A stretch of 64,000 bases of DNA from Parietaria judaica. Lineage: Eukaryota; Streptophyta; Magnoliopsida; Rosales; Urticaceae. Each line of letters opens with the position of its first letter. Positions within the stretch are counted from its first letter, which is position 1. The DNA lies in assembly GCA_954871525.1 (NCBI GenBank), contig OX940871.1:3782001-3846000 (forward strand). The letters are read 5' to 3'. The notes beneath the pieces were generated by a model, which was given only the letters and a program-made list of their open reading frames with translations, was not told the DNA's origin and ran no database searches. Position numbers and translations under genes: made by a program. Positions 1-12,102 of this stretch are shown piece after piece.

Positions 1-21
1 TCCGTAAAATAAAATAAAACT

Positions 22-3000
22 CTACTGCCATCTCTTACTGCTCGGAGGCTTGGCTGATAAAGAATTGGCGCTAGAAACCTTCTTAATTCCTAAAAAAAAT
101 CACCTAACAAAATTAGTAGAAAAAAAAAGAGTAATAATAATAATAATAATAGTAATAATAATAATAATAAGATTTGACTACGTACCTGATGAAACCTTCA
201 AAGGGCTCTTTGAAGTGGTTGACCCAATTTTCTCGGTTTTTATTCTTGAAGCTTGTGATGGTCTAGTTACTGTTTCAGGCCTGTATATATTATATATAAT
301 AGCATCCAATGATTGTGATTTATATAGAATATGCGATAAAACATACAATACAAAATGCTGGAGAATACTAAAATTATATTGATTTTATGTATCAAAATTA
401 TTTGTGACAGAACAGAAGTGCCATCTTCACTCAATGTGTGTTCTCTTAGAATACTGCGATCACTGTTATAGATGTTTCACTTGTCATTCTTTAACAAAAT
501 CAACAAAAATAAAGAGAAATTGATGAATAAAGCTTTACTAAATGGAGAATCTATTTGGAAAAGGGAAAAAAAAAAAACACGAAAAACGGATAGGGATTAC
601 TATGATAAAAAAAAATGTTACTTCGTGTGAAGAAAAACGGATTTAGATTACAAATTCTAATTATAATGTTTTGTGTATTATTCCGATTATAATAAGTAAT
701 AACCACGAGGTCTTACTCTCGAAAGAGCACTATTAGGTCGAGTTTGTTTGTTTGTTTGTTTTTTCATTATTATCAATGAAGTGTTTAAAAATCTCATCAT
801 CTCGGTGTGTTTCTCTTTCATTTTTTAACATTAAAATCTCAAAAACATGACAAATCATCACCTTGAGCTATTAGGATTTGCCCGTTCTTCTGCGGAAACC
901 GCATTCTCTACAGATCCGACGTCAGTGAGTTCTGTTCCGACAGAAAGATCACCGTCAGAAATGTCACTTAACCTCCCTTCACTCTCCGCATTATCTCCAA
1001 ACCCTAACATCTCAGGATCATGTCGTTCATCCGCGGGATTTTTCTGACCTGTCTCGTTTCTTTCCTCCACACATCGCGAATCCGCTTCTTCGTTGTCAGA
1101 GGACGGTTTTTCGCTGATCACCGAGCTCTTCTGAGGGGTGCTGGCCATCGATTCCCGGCTCGAAGAAGGAGAGATACGCCTCAGCGACAAGTTTGAACCG
1201 AGCTTGAGCTCTTTAAGAAGCTGAAGCCTCTCGATCTCTTCGTCCTTCTTGGCGATGGTGTTCTTCAGGGAAGCCACCTGAAGGGTCAGCATGGAATGCA
1301 TGTTTCAACTTTTTTCTTTCTTTCTAAGATCCAAAAGTCTATTAAATTGATCGAAAAATTAATAAAATTTTAAAGAGTAAAAAGATAATAGATATTGGGA
1401 ACTTTCACCGTTAAAAAAAGGGGTTTTATGGCACTATAAAAATCAAAATATTAGGTATTTATACTGCTATCAACCCTCTTTGCTTTAACCTTGTAAAAAT
1501 ATACTACCTGAAAATAAAATTTATCGCAAATTATGTAAGTTTAACATAAAAATAAAAAAGGAGTGTTCGTGCAAAAAAACTAAAAAGACATGTGAAAGTG
1601 CCGATACATTTCACTTTTTTAGTTGTAGCGTGTTCAGAAGTATTTTTATCGCAAATATCTCTTAAAAAGGATGGACCGAATAGGTAAAAAGATTGAACCT
1701 GGTCCACCAATTCTTTAACGTCCCGTCCCTCTTTGTTGCTTTTCGCTGCCCCCAGCTCGACTCCAGAGACCCTCTCGGCGAACTTCAAGGTACTTAAGCT
1801 TTCGGAATATGATGTCGAATCCGGGTTTAGCTGCACAAACATCATTGTTTTTGCTTGTCCTCCTGCCACATTAAAAGTTGACCAAAAACAAAACTCAAGA
1901 ACATTGTCCGGTTTAACTTTTTCGGAATCCGGTATTACCAATTCTAGATTTACCTTCTATATAAAAATATTTTTTTTCTTGATTGTTAATCTGTATATGA
2001 ATAGTAAATTAAATCCGGTTCCAATTTGAAAAGAAAAAAAACAAACCGGAATTCGGTTTCTAGAGTCCAATTATAACAACATTTCATAGTATAACAGGAA
2101 AAATGTGATCAACTATATACCAAGAGAGCTCTGAAGAACTTGAGTGAGCTTGCTATTTCTGTACGGCACATGAGCATTCTTTTGCGCTAGCGCAAAAATG
2201 ACATCTCCGAGAGCGGAAAGCGATTTGTTTATGTGTTGCGCTTCCTTGAGCCGGTCTCCCGTCACTTCTGAACGATCAACTCTTTCACTTCCAGCGAGAT
2301 CTACTAGATGGAGATTCCCGTGCGAAGAAGAGCCGGTCTTCACATCGACCCCGCGAACATGAATCGTCACGCAACTGTAAATGAAAATAACATCTCAATA
2401 GACAAATTTGAGACACCATGTGTAAATTTTGGACGGAGTTACGAGACAAGTGATGTTATTGATTATTGATCCCTTAAAAAAAGACTTGATCACATGTTGA
2501 CATGAAGTTCTTCGAAAAGGCGGAACATACGAACCTGTGAGAGCGACTGCTTCGTTCGTTCAAGGCGGTTGCGCCAACGGCTCTGTTCTTGAGTCCAACG
2601 TCCATCAAGTCTATGACATCCGAGGTTGAGTTCACGGGCTGCATTGTGGCATCAGGCACGGCTAATCCGTTCGGCTGAGAGTGTGTCATAATCCCGAGCG
2701 TGCGCAAGTCAAGGGACAAACAAAAGATCGACAGTTATAAGGTATGACCGTCGAAGAAATAGAATTGATATTATTTTGGGATCAAGAATCCGTTTCTCAT
2801 TTCGTATTTCATTTCTTATTTTATTTCAGGATTCCGGATTCCGGGATACCATATTAACAACAAGAGCTGATAAAAATACAAAAGAAAAGGATATTTCTTC
2901 GGGAGACCGCCGTTTGCGAGCAAGTCTCTCACTTGCTCGTTGTATATTTCGACCATTTGAACGCCGATTTCATACGTGATGGTGTTTCTTCTACTCTGCG

Positions 3001-5840
3001 AGATTCTGAACAGGTCATTCAGTGCTCGATAATTAACACCCCAGTTATCTTCCATGGCTGCATTCGGACCCATCTGCGGTAAGACGGAGTTACTTAAAAC
3101 AAGATTGAACTAAATGACAATCCATAGCCGTTGGAAGAGCGGTCATACCATTGTGTAGGTCTTCCCGGAACCGGTTTGACCATAAGCGAATATGCACACG
3201 TTATAGCCATCAAGAACCGAACGAATCAACGGCTGTATATCGGAAAATACATCAGCTGAGAAAGGTTCAAAAGAGTCATATGAGCTGCGATTCGAACAAC
3301 GAAAAAGACCAGCAAGAACTTGAAGAAAAGAAACGAAGAGAAACCTTGTGTCGAGATTGGACCATAGACTTTGTTAAATTTGAACAAACGCTGACCCTCC
3401 TTCCCGGGTTTCGTCGGGTTTCCGACTACCAGCTCCCCGTTTTCATCGATGTTCTCTACGATCGTCTTTTTTTCTCTTTGGCCCGGGAGAAATGGCCTTA
3501 TCCGGCAAAAAACTCTGATATTTCCTGCAAAGGGAAAGTAGGTAAGTAAATCCAAATACAATGAACATGTAATGAAGTTTAACCAAGTAGAAGAACCTTT
3601 CAATTCTTGAAGCTCGTTGAACATCCTCTGGTTCTCGGCTAGAACCGCATGATGATTCTGAGCGGCGTCGGTTAAGGCTTTGAGCTTTCCACCTAAACAA
3701 AATACGAAGTCACGGATTAACGAGATCAGCGAAGATCTTCCATAAAAGATGTCGTGATTTCGAAGATATACATTCCCATATCTCACCTAAGTTTCGAAAT
3801 TCATCTGCGTAGCTCTGCTTTGCCTTTTGGATTTCTTGCTTGATTGAATCAGAGGACAACCTTAGCTCCTGTATATATTTTTTACAAAGTATTTAGAATG
3901 ATGAAGTTATCGAATCGAAATCAACAAATACGGGATAATGATTGAGTATAATATACACCTTGAGTGAATCAAACTGAAAATCCATGAAGCTTTGGTATGT
4001 GTTCTCTTTCTTGCTCCAACTCTGGTACTTGGTTTGCGAATCGGCCTCGAGCTCTTTGACCTTGTTCTTCGAGTCGTCGAAGAGATTTTCGAGCTTTTGT
4101 AGCTGTTCTTCGAGCTTTAGCTTCGTGTCCTTTGCTTCCTTCTCCAACTCCGAGCAACGAAGTTCATAGCTCCTCTTGGTTATGTCCAACTCTTTCTTCA
4201 GTGTCGATATCTCCTTGTCACTTTGCTCCTTCTCGTTCATCAATCTCGTGACGCTTTCGTCGTCGACTTTTTTCTGTTCGACGGTATTGATCTTCTCACT
4301 CTGCCATAACAACTTTTATGTAAACGTCATCGTAGAAAATGTCGACATGAATGAAACGTGTCATCCGTTTTTTTATTGCGTCTGCAACGTACCTTCATTC
4401 TCTGAAGCTGTTTCGTCGCAATCTGCGATGAATCAAGAAACAATGTAACAAACTGGGATTTTCATATATCAAAATTTCATATTTCTTGAGAGCCAAGTTA
4501 TATATTTATACCTCACTCTCTTCATTAGTTCCGCTAGCAAGCGCTTCGAGCACTCGGAGCCTTGACTGGTACTTCTCATCCCGGGCCTTGAAAAGGTTAT
4601 TTTGCTGCAGCAAACGAACCGATAGAGAACATTATTCTTGAATAAAAATCATGAAAAAATATCAATATATATAAGTATTACAGTTCTCAAGTGTTCTGCT
4701 TGCGTCGATATGCGCCTTTCGATCTCCTGAATGACTTTTCTTAACAAACACGCCACGCGCTGATCAACAGAACATAAACCTTGTTAGGCATAAGAGTTTG
4801 ACAGAAATACAGTGAGCATGTGATTGTTTTTGTTGATGTTATCTGTAAATCCCTCATGTATTTTTGTTACCTCGGTATTCTTCTGCTATAAACGAGAGAT
4901 ACATTAATATTAAACTTGCGACATGTCATGTGAACCGAGACTACCCGCTCTTCTTAAACGAAAAAAAAAAAACTCTGCTTATTACTACTTGAGGAAGGAA
5001 TACATGAGGCAAAGTCATGTTGGACATAAGAATTTAAACGAAATCATGCTTAATAGTCGAGGCATACATGCGGTATTTCGCTGTTCTTTCTATCGACGCT
5101 TTCGTCCAAAATCCCATTGACGACGCTGAGGAGCGACTGCGTGGGAGCATTCTGCAACAACAGATGCTGAAATGCATTAAAGACGAGCTGAAACCAAAGT
5201 GCTCGCCTAGCGCACCACCGAGTTTCTGTAACGACCCGTCTTCAGACGCTACCTCTTAATTATAAGCTTTTTTTTTTTACGTCATACTAAGCTTTAGAAA
5301 ACATTTCCGCGCCAAAAATGTTTACTAAAGTTTAGAATTGCGTAAAAGAAGCAGCGTCTGAAAACGGGTCGTTACCTAATCTAGGAACATACATCCAAGT
5401 TGTTCGACTTCATCATCTCCGAGATCTTCGAAGCCGGGAGGTCCATGTAGCGCCCTTGCTTCATCTGGAACACCTCGTGGAACTTGTGGCCCACGTGGTG
5501 TGTCAACGCGATCGACGGCTGATCTGCACCGGACAACAAAGCCACAGCGTGTCAGAACGGCGTCGATTATGATAAAATGCAGCCTGAAATCTTCGTTGCG
5601 ATTCGAACCTGAAAGGACGGGGCTTCGGAGGGTGCGCTGGAACTTCGACTCGTTCCATATCTTCCATTTCTCCTCCTCCGACAACGGAGAATTGTACGTC
5701 CCGAATCTCGGGCTTTCAAACTTCGGGCTTAGATCCTCCTTGGCTTCATTCCCTCTGACCTTCACGTTCGGTATGGCGTTGACTTTTGTGATCGGGGCCG
5801 CGTTCGAGGGCTGACCGCGCTCCTCGGTCGCCGGCTGCAT
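22..5840 (-). CDS. Kinesin-14 (minus-end-directed, KIN14 family of the CH-domain/KCH clade), 18 exons
   Basis: This encodes a microtubule motor of the kinesin-14 family. Exons read on the minus strand are 5840-5609, 5523-5393, 5151-5068, 4759-4682, 4604-4512, 4422-4393, 4300-3959, 3868-3787, 3692-3597, 3524-3345, 3255-3149, 3073-2895, 2714-2535, 2374-2121, 1862-1699, 1277-862, 280-186 and 89-22. They sum to 2811 nt, or 936 codons plus stop, with frame kept at every junction. Residues ~175-389 are coiled coil and end in the kinesin-14 neck ELKGNIRVF. The motor occupies ~390-720, with P-loop GQTGSGKT (475-482), switch I NERSSRSH (597-604) and switch II DLAGSE (630-635). The tail is basic and Ser-rich and ends KRWQ. 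The last two exons are easy to miss, because exon 16 reads through into a false stop at 858. The CH domain expected before the motif [15 protein letters not shown] was not found; ATG 5840 is only the first in-frame ATG. The 5' end is uncertain, the rest firm. Confidence 0.93.
2715..2894 (-). other. Probable U12-type (AT-AC class) intron of the kinesin gene
   Basis: The donor after exon 12 reads ATATCCTTTT, the textbook U12 5' splice site, directly after the exon ending CCGAAGAA. A branch-like CCTTATAAC lies about 20 nt before the next coding segment. There is no AG near the point where homology and reading frame resume (codons L-D-L-R-T-L-G). The 3' end is placed at 2715/2714 by frame alone: 179 nt before and 180 nt after restore the frame. 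The terminal dinucleotide would then be TC, not AC, so the exact 3' site is uncertain. Confidence 0.6.
5228..5375. mobile_element. 148-bp foldback MITE inside a kinesin intron
   Basis: The sequence starts GTAACGACCCGTCTTCAG and ends with the near-perfect reverse complement (CTGAAAACGGGTCGTTAC). The pairing continues inwards (AAGCTTTAGAAAACATTT against AAATGTTTACTAAAGTTT), so the whole element folds as one long hairpin. It lies in the intron between exons 2 and 3 (5152-5392). No clear target-site duplication is visible. A transcribed hairpin of this length could be processed into small RNA, but that is inference. Confidence 0.75.
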
Positions 5841-6975
5841 GGTCAACGGGTTTCACCTTCTGTCCCAGCTTCAAGGCAATGATCATCAATGGATGATGAA
5901 CGAGAGAACCATATGAGAAGGGCAACGAAAGCTCACCTGATCAGAAGGAAGAGAGAGAGACATGAAAAAATGGTTCTTTTTTTAATTATTTTTTTTTGGT
6001 ATTTCTCCATTAATCTCTGGTATTTTGCTGGCACGTAACTTCAACGAAATCCAAGGAGTGTTGCATGGAAATAGCAAATAGGAGAATGAGACTCTACGTC
6101 CACAATTGGTCTCTAGAATATATGAATGTTATATTAGTCATTCACAATCACGAATCAACACGTGTCATAAATCATAAGTTTCTATGATTAATATAATGTA
6201 AGGGAATATTGCTTTTTCATACCCTGTATTTTTTAATATTTGAAAAAAAAAACATACCGTCTATTTTCTTAAAACATCTAAATAATATTTCAAAGTGTAC
6301 TTTAGTTTCACTTTTATACCCTCCTACCATTTTATTTTTTTAAAACCCAAAATGGCCCAGTATTTGTAGAATTTTGGTTGGTACAACTTTTTTTTTCTTC
6401 TTCCAAAAGGTCAAAGTATTACCAATAGTCAATTTTAGGGATTTTTAAATTATTGTAAATTTTAATATTTAAAAAAATATAGGATAGTGTTATTAAATTA
6501 CATGGAGAAGTATATTTTGGCTTTTATAAAATAAAACTATATTGTTTTAAAAAATTAAAATAAAGAGTATACAAAATAATTTTTTCATAGTATTATATGT
6601 GAGGGAAATTCTTTTTAGAGTAAATGAGGAAAATGCCCATTTGTATCCAAACCTTTTAAAAATTACTCACAAAATGTATTATCATTAAATACTACCTAAA
6701 TTGTAATTTATAGACCATAATACACTTAGTTTTTTTTACGTAGCATTAAATATTAATTCCTTTATAAATATTTATTTATTATAATACTAATTTAAATTAT
6801 CCTATTATTGTAAAAGTTTCAAACGTGATATCTTTGACTAATATTAAATAATTAATAACCATTCCTATTTTCTAAGAATTATTCTCCTATTTTCAACATA
6901 TAAAAAAGATTTCTTAACCAAATTCAAAATCCATGACCAAAATTTCATGCATCGGATTCTAAAATTAAAGGCCTT
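5841..6975. other. AT-rich DNA upstream of the kinesin exons, no gene seen
   Basis: 5841-5945 has normal base composition and may be 5' leader of the kinesin or an upstream exon. A minus-strand frame is open here, but it does not match a CH domain. From about 5960 to 6975 the sequence is AT-rich with frequent stops in all frames and no repeat structure that I can define. Confidence 0.5.
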
Positions 6976-6979
6976 GAGA

Positions 6980-7292
6980 AACTGTAACGACGAAAATGTA
7001 ACAATATTTACGAATCCGTAATTGAGAAAATGTAACAATATGTAACTTCATATACAAACCTGTAATTAATAAAATATAACAATATTTACGAATTTGTAAC
7101 TGTATATACGATACTGTAACGGTATATAAATGATATATATAAGAATGAAATTGTAACTGAATATACGAAGTTTGTAAAGTATTTACGAAGTTAATTTTGT
7201 AACTATAAATACGGTTCTGTAACTATAAATACGAAACTGTAACTACAAATATAAAACCGTAATGGTAAATGTAATTACAAATACGAAACCGT
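6980..7292. repeat. Degenerate 20-bp GTAAC tandem array
   Basis: Successive units have the form ctgtaactataaatacgaaa. The clearest run, at 7190-7260, repeats at 20-21 bp. The rest is decayed but still shows GTAAC/GTAAT every 20-30 bp followed by a TACGA-like box. The period and core resemble the much larger array at 51.7-54.2 kb. Confidence 0.6.
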
Positions 7293-7294
7293 GA

Positions 7295-7800
7295 TGGAAG
7301 GCTGGTTTTGATGTTCGTCGCCGATACAGCCTAAACCCTTCATTGACCTCACACCCGCCCCGATCTCGTCCACACCCTCGGACTACGATCAGCCCCAACA
7401 TCCATCACCTGAACGGGGATCCTTGGTTCGTCTGCCAGATCCTGATACAACTCGCCTCCGCTCCGACGACGATAGAGCGACAACTAGCGGCGGTGATAGA
7501 GCGATGGCGACCCTACAAGCAAGACACGGCGAATCTCCTCAAAAGATCTGGCGATGGTACGAGCAAGACACGGCGAATCTCCTCGGAAGACGCGGCGATG
7601 CTACAAGCAAGACACGGTGCCGAGGACGAACTTCGGCGAATCTTTAAGAACAAACTCCGACGACACTCCTAGCAATAACGGCCAAACACCGAGGACGAAC
7701 TCCCGCGAAACTATGAGGACAAACCCCGGCGATGCTCCAAGCAAGACACGTCGAATCTCAGAGAGGGACTGTGAGAGAGATCGTACGAGAGAGAAATGGG
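7295..7800. repeat. GC-rich island with 44-bp tandem repeats
   Basis: The island stands out from its AT-rich flanks. Units of about 44 bp beginning gcaagacacggcgaatctcc occur at about 7514 and 7560, with partial copies near 7605 and 7740. Three overlapping frames stay open because of the repeat, with Arg/Thr/Ser-rich low-complexity products that match no family I know. It directly follows the GTAAC array and may be part of the same element. Confidence 0.5.
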
Positions 7801-8540
7801 GGAAATGATTAATATTTTGATTTATTTTGAATTTTAAATTAAAGTCATTTAATGATTTGAATTAAAGGAAATAAATTTTAATTTTGAAGTATAAAATTGG
7901 TAATTATATATCAAGGTTAGTTTAGGAAAAAAAATTTGTAAATGGGCAAAAACTGATTTTATAAAACTATGGGCAATTCTCTAAAAATTTGAGTATAAAT
8001 AGGCATTTTATACGATTTCCTTTCTTTTTTATGATGAATATCACTTTCTATGGTGTGTTGGAAAGGCAAAAAATAAAAATATAAATGAAACTTCCTTTCT
8101 TGCACTACTTTCCTTTTAATTGCACCAAATTTGCATCTAGTCATCTACTTCCTTCAAGTAGAACACCTTCATGCCTCCATCTATGTGACATGGTGATGGT
8201 GTAAGCAAATGAGAAACATTAATACCACGTGGCATTAGTCAAAATTTAATTATAAAACCAAACCATGCTTGAGTTATAGGAGATTTAATACATTTTGATA
8301 AGATTAAATTAAAGAGAATAAGGTCCAAACTAACAGACCTTTAGTAATTAGGATGTTCAGTCCAAAATCACTATTGAATCTTAGTGACTTTGTTCACATC
8401 AATAACTAGAAAGACTATTAAATTATTATTTTACCATTCTTTTCGTTATTTTCTCATTCCTTATCTCGGTTAATAATCTAAGCACACAAATTGAGATGGA
8501 CAGTGCTTCTTATCGATCAAAATTAGACGTATGTATATAT
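7801..8540. other. AT-rich intergenic DNA, nothing recognised
   Basis: No coding exon, RNA gene or clear repeat was seen. A TA microsatellite at about 8533-8558 abuts the next transposon. Confidence 0.5.
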
Positions 8541-8558
8541 ATATATATATATATATAT

Positions 8559-9716
8559 GGGTTAATTGCGGCAAAAATACCCAACTTTTTTCAATATTCT
8601 CCGATAGGTACCCAACCTCAATAAACGTAGACAAAAATACCCAACGTAACACTTTTTTCGCCGACCAACTAACGTCGTTAGACGCTGCCTACGTGGCCGT
8701 TAGGCTGTCTCATGTGGAATGCCACGTGGCCAAAGGTTGGGTACTTTCGCCGCCACATGGCCAAAGGTTGGGTACTTTCGCCGCCACGTGGCATTAAAAA
8801 AACAATTTTTTTGTAATTTTTTCTTTCCCGTTAGCCAATATGTTTTTATTTTTTTTTATGTACATCAAACATGATCAAATAATTTTATAAAAGATGTACT
8901 TATAAAAAAAATGTTAAAGAAAAACTAAAAAAATGTTACTTTTCTTTTTTCACTTTAAAACAAAAAATAATAAGGTTAAACATAATTTTTACCAATCACC
9001 AAACTTTCAGTCTAAATTAAGCTTGAACTGTATTTGATACAATTATTTATTTTAATCATGCTTTAGTTTCAAATATGTTATATGTCTGCAAAAATCATAT
9101 CATGCCTTAATATTAATATTAAAATGCTCGTGTTATTATACAATAATGTTTTAGTTTCAAAATTTTAATATAATCTATTAAAAAATTATAAATTATTCTT
9201 ATAAGAAAAAATATTTTTTATAAAAATATATTTTATAAAATTATTTTATTAGATTTAACATATGTAAAAAAATAAAAATATGTGTCACGGGAAAGATTTT
9301 CTTTTTAAATAAATTAAAACTAATAAATTTAAGGAATTATTTGATTATTTAAAAAAATAACATAATTTTTTTATAAGTACATCTTTTATGAAATTATTTG
9401 ATCATGTTTGATATACGTACAAGAATAAAAACATACTGGCTAATGAGAAAGAAAAAATTAAAAAAAATTATTTTTTAAATGCCACGTGGCGGCAAAAGTA
9501 CCTAACCTTTGGCCACGTGGCGGCAAAAGTACCCAACTTTTGGCCATGGGCCATTCCACACGAGACACCCTAACGGCCACGTAGGCATGGTGTCTAACGG
9601 CGTTAGTTGGTCGGCGACAAAAGTGTGACGTTGGGTACTTTTGCCTACGTTTATTGAGGTTGGGTACCTATCAGAGAATATTTACAAAGGTTGGATATTT
9701 TTGCCACAATTAACCC
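8559..9716. mobile_element. 1.16-kb non-autonomous DNA transposon with long terminal inverted repeats (GGGTTAATT family)
   Basis: The left end GGGTTAATTGCGGCAAAAAT and the right end (reverse complement, ending AATTAACCC) pair over about 250 bp. The paired arms include the block with repeated gggtacttt and the CCACGTGGC palindromes near 8725-8790 and 9480-9530. The core is AT-rich and codes for nothing. Both flanks are TA repeat, so the target duplication cannot be read. Related ends are found at 25712-26178, 40106-40409 and 60907-61405; the first has a clean 9-bp duplication, which points to the Mutator superfamily. Confidence 0.85.
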
Positions 9717-9904
9717 TATATATATATATGTAGTTTTGCACTTGATAATGTTTGAATAGTTAGCTCCATAACGAGTAATTTTTGTCCATTTCATTACAGG
9801 ATTATATAGTAGAGCAAATCTTCTCTATAACTATATTATAATTAGCCATAAAAAAAAAAAAAAACAAATTAAGCACCAGACAAACCATTTAAAGATTATT
9901 TTGG

Positions 9905-10285
9905 TCAATTCGTGGAAGATATGAATACTTTTCTAATTTGAGAATTATGGAGCTTATTTTTTTAATAACCACTATCGATCCCTCATATAGTGTTTTGATC
10001 ATTAATTATAGAAGGTATGAATACTTTGTCTCATTTGAGAACTATGGAGCATAATTTTGAATTATTATCTCTCATATAGTATGTTGATCAATTGTAGAAG
10101 ATATGAACACTTTTCTAATTTGAGAATTATATTTATATATGGAGCATTCGAATTCCCTTAGATATACAACTACCATCTCTCATATAGTATTTGATCAATT
10201 ATAGAAGATATGAATACTTTTCTAATGCGATAACTATGGAAAATATTTTTAATATACCACTGTTGATACCCTCATATACAAGGAA
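9905..10285. repeat. About 4 copies of a ~90-bp tandem repeat
   Basis: Each unit carries gaagatatgaatacttttc, then (t)gagaattatggagc, then ctctcatatagtatttgatc. Copies begin near 9915, 10010, 10095 and 10205. They have drifted and contain small indels. No coding potential. Confidence 0.7.
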
Positions 10286-11057
10286 GCACATATTGATATT
10301 GTAGATATGTATATTATATTGTGATATAGTTGTGAAATTAATTAGTGTGGTCCAAAGTTAACGGTGGGACTGTGTCACCTCGCTGCGTACTTGGAGTGAG
10401 CCACTACTAGTTGAACTCAGTGGTCTATTCCTTGGTATGTTCTAGAGCTAAGAGGTGGACCCACCAAGACAAATTTTCCATTTATTTTGTTTAGAGGTTT
10501 TCTATTACATGAGGCCATAGCTTGGGGACCCACCATGCATGCATGAATGGCTCAGATTCATCTGAGAAAACAAAACCAACGAGATGTGCCATTACACTAT
10601 CGCCTGTCTCTTCTCCAACGTTGCTCTCACCCTCTTGACCATGTAGTTGCTGAAAGGAGCCACTCATCGTCGTCACATCACGGGCCACACAAGAATGCTC
10701 TTTGAGAGAGAGAGATAATGATAATTATATGCTTAAGTGTGAATTAGGGTTTCTAAACCTATACATGCGCTTAGACATGGAGAAAATATTGTCGGGATAC
10801 CGTTTTGTTTCCAAATATTTTTCATTTGCTTGTTTCCTTCATTAATGCTCCGATCGTCGTTTAATTGACTCTATTCATTTCGATTTTGAAAACTGTTACA
10901 ATATGCTCATGTAATTCCTGAAATAAATAAAAACATGAATAGAAAGACATTAAAAGGCTCCTATACTAAAGAATTTTATCAGTAAGTACTCAATTTGTCG
11001 CAATAAAACCAATTCATAGAGAAAGAGAGAGAAATTCTGGTCACATACTTTTAAGAA

Positions 11058-11291
11058 GAGAAATTGCACCAAATAGCCAAATTGAAACATAAGTTTAGCA
11101 AAATAGCCAAATTTTGGTTAATTTTGTAAACAAAATTTGCTTAACCTATGTTTAAGTGAATTTCTAATTTGGCTAGTTTACAAAATTAACTAAAATTTTG
11201 TAAATGGTTAATTGGCTAGTTTACAAAATTAACCAAAATTTGGCTATTTTGCTTAACCTATGTTTCAATTTGACTATTATCCTTAAGAGCC
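11058..11291. mobile_element. 234-bp MITE with 10-bp duplicated flanks
   Basis: The flanking sequence CTTTTAAGAA occurs at 11048-11057 and again at 11292-11301. Inside, the arms pair: ccaaattgaaacataag and the TTTTGGTTAATTTTGTAAA block recur inverted near the right end. The 9-10-bp duplication suggests a Mutator-like MITE. The sister tandem copies lack the insert, so they serve as empty-site references. Confidence 0.75.
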
Positions 11292-12102
11292 CTTTTAAGA
11301 ATCACATGCTTTGGGCGAATTAGGATTTATAAACTTATACGTGCTTAGACATAGAGAAAATATAGCTGGGGTACCATTTTATTTCCAAATATTTTTCACT
11401 TGCTTGTTTCGTACATTAATGCTCTGAGCGCCGTTGTTATGCTCATGTAAATCCTAAAATAAATAAAAACATGATTAGAACGACATCAAAACGTTTCTTA
11501 TACTAACAAATTAATAGTAAGTACTCAATTTAGTCATCATAATGAGATGATTCATCAATCAAATACTCCCGAACTTATTATTGCGTGCATGTGTGCGTGT
11601 GCGAGAGAGAGACGGATTCGGGTACAAATGATTATGTGCTTAAGGGCTAATAGGGTTTCTAAATTTGTATGTGCTTAGGCCTGGATAAAATATTGTCGGG
11701 TGCAACTGATTATTTATTCAAATATTTTTCATTTGCTTTGTTTCCTTCATTAATGCTCCGAGCATCGTCTATTTGAATTTATTCATTTCCATTTGAAATT
11801 TGTTACAACTTGTTCATGTAAATCCTGAAAATAAGTAGAAACATAGAGAATACATTAAACATCTCTCTTTTTTTTAATGGGGTGGCGCAATCGGCCAATG
11901 TTACAATGCACACTCGCATTACTAGATATATTCACAGCTCTTATACTAATTATCAGTAAGTACTTAATTTATTGTAATAAAACCGATTCATCTATCAGTT
12001 ATATTCCTGAACTTATAAGAAAGAGAGAGATTACTATATGCTTAAGGGCTAATAGGATGTCTAAATTTCTATGTGCTTAGTCATGGATAAAGCATTGCCG
12101 GG

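Noticed and set aside
858..1301. Stand-alone 147-aa minus-strand ORF
   Set aside because: It is the tail exon of the kinesin (862-1277) extended into intron on both sides.
5841..5945. Minus-strand frame (IALKLGQKVKPV..) as the missing CH domain of the kinesin
   Set aside because: It is out of frame with the first confident exon and has none of the CH-domain motifs; no splice pair joins them.
7343..7808. Three overlapping ORFs as a gene
   Set aside because: They are frames of the same 44-bp tandem repeat with low-complexity products.
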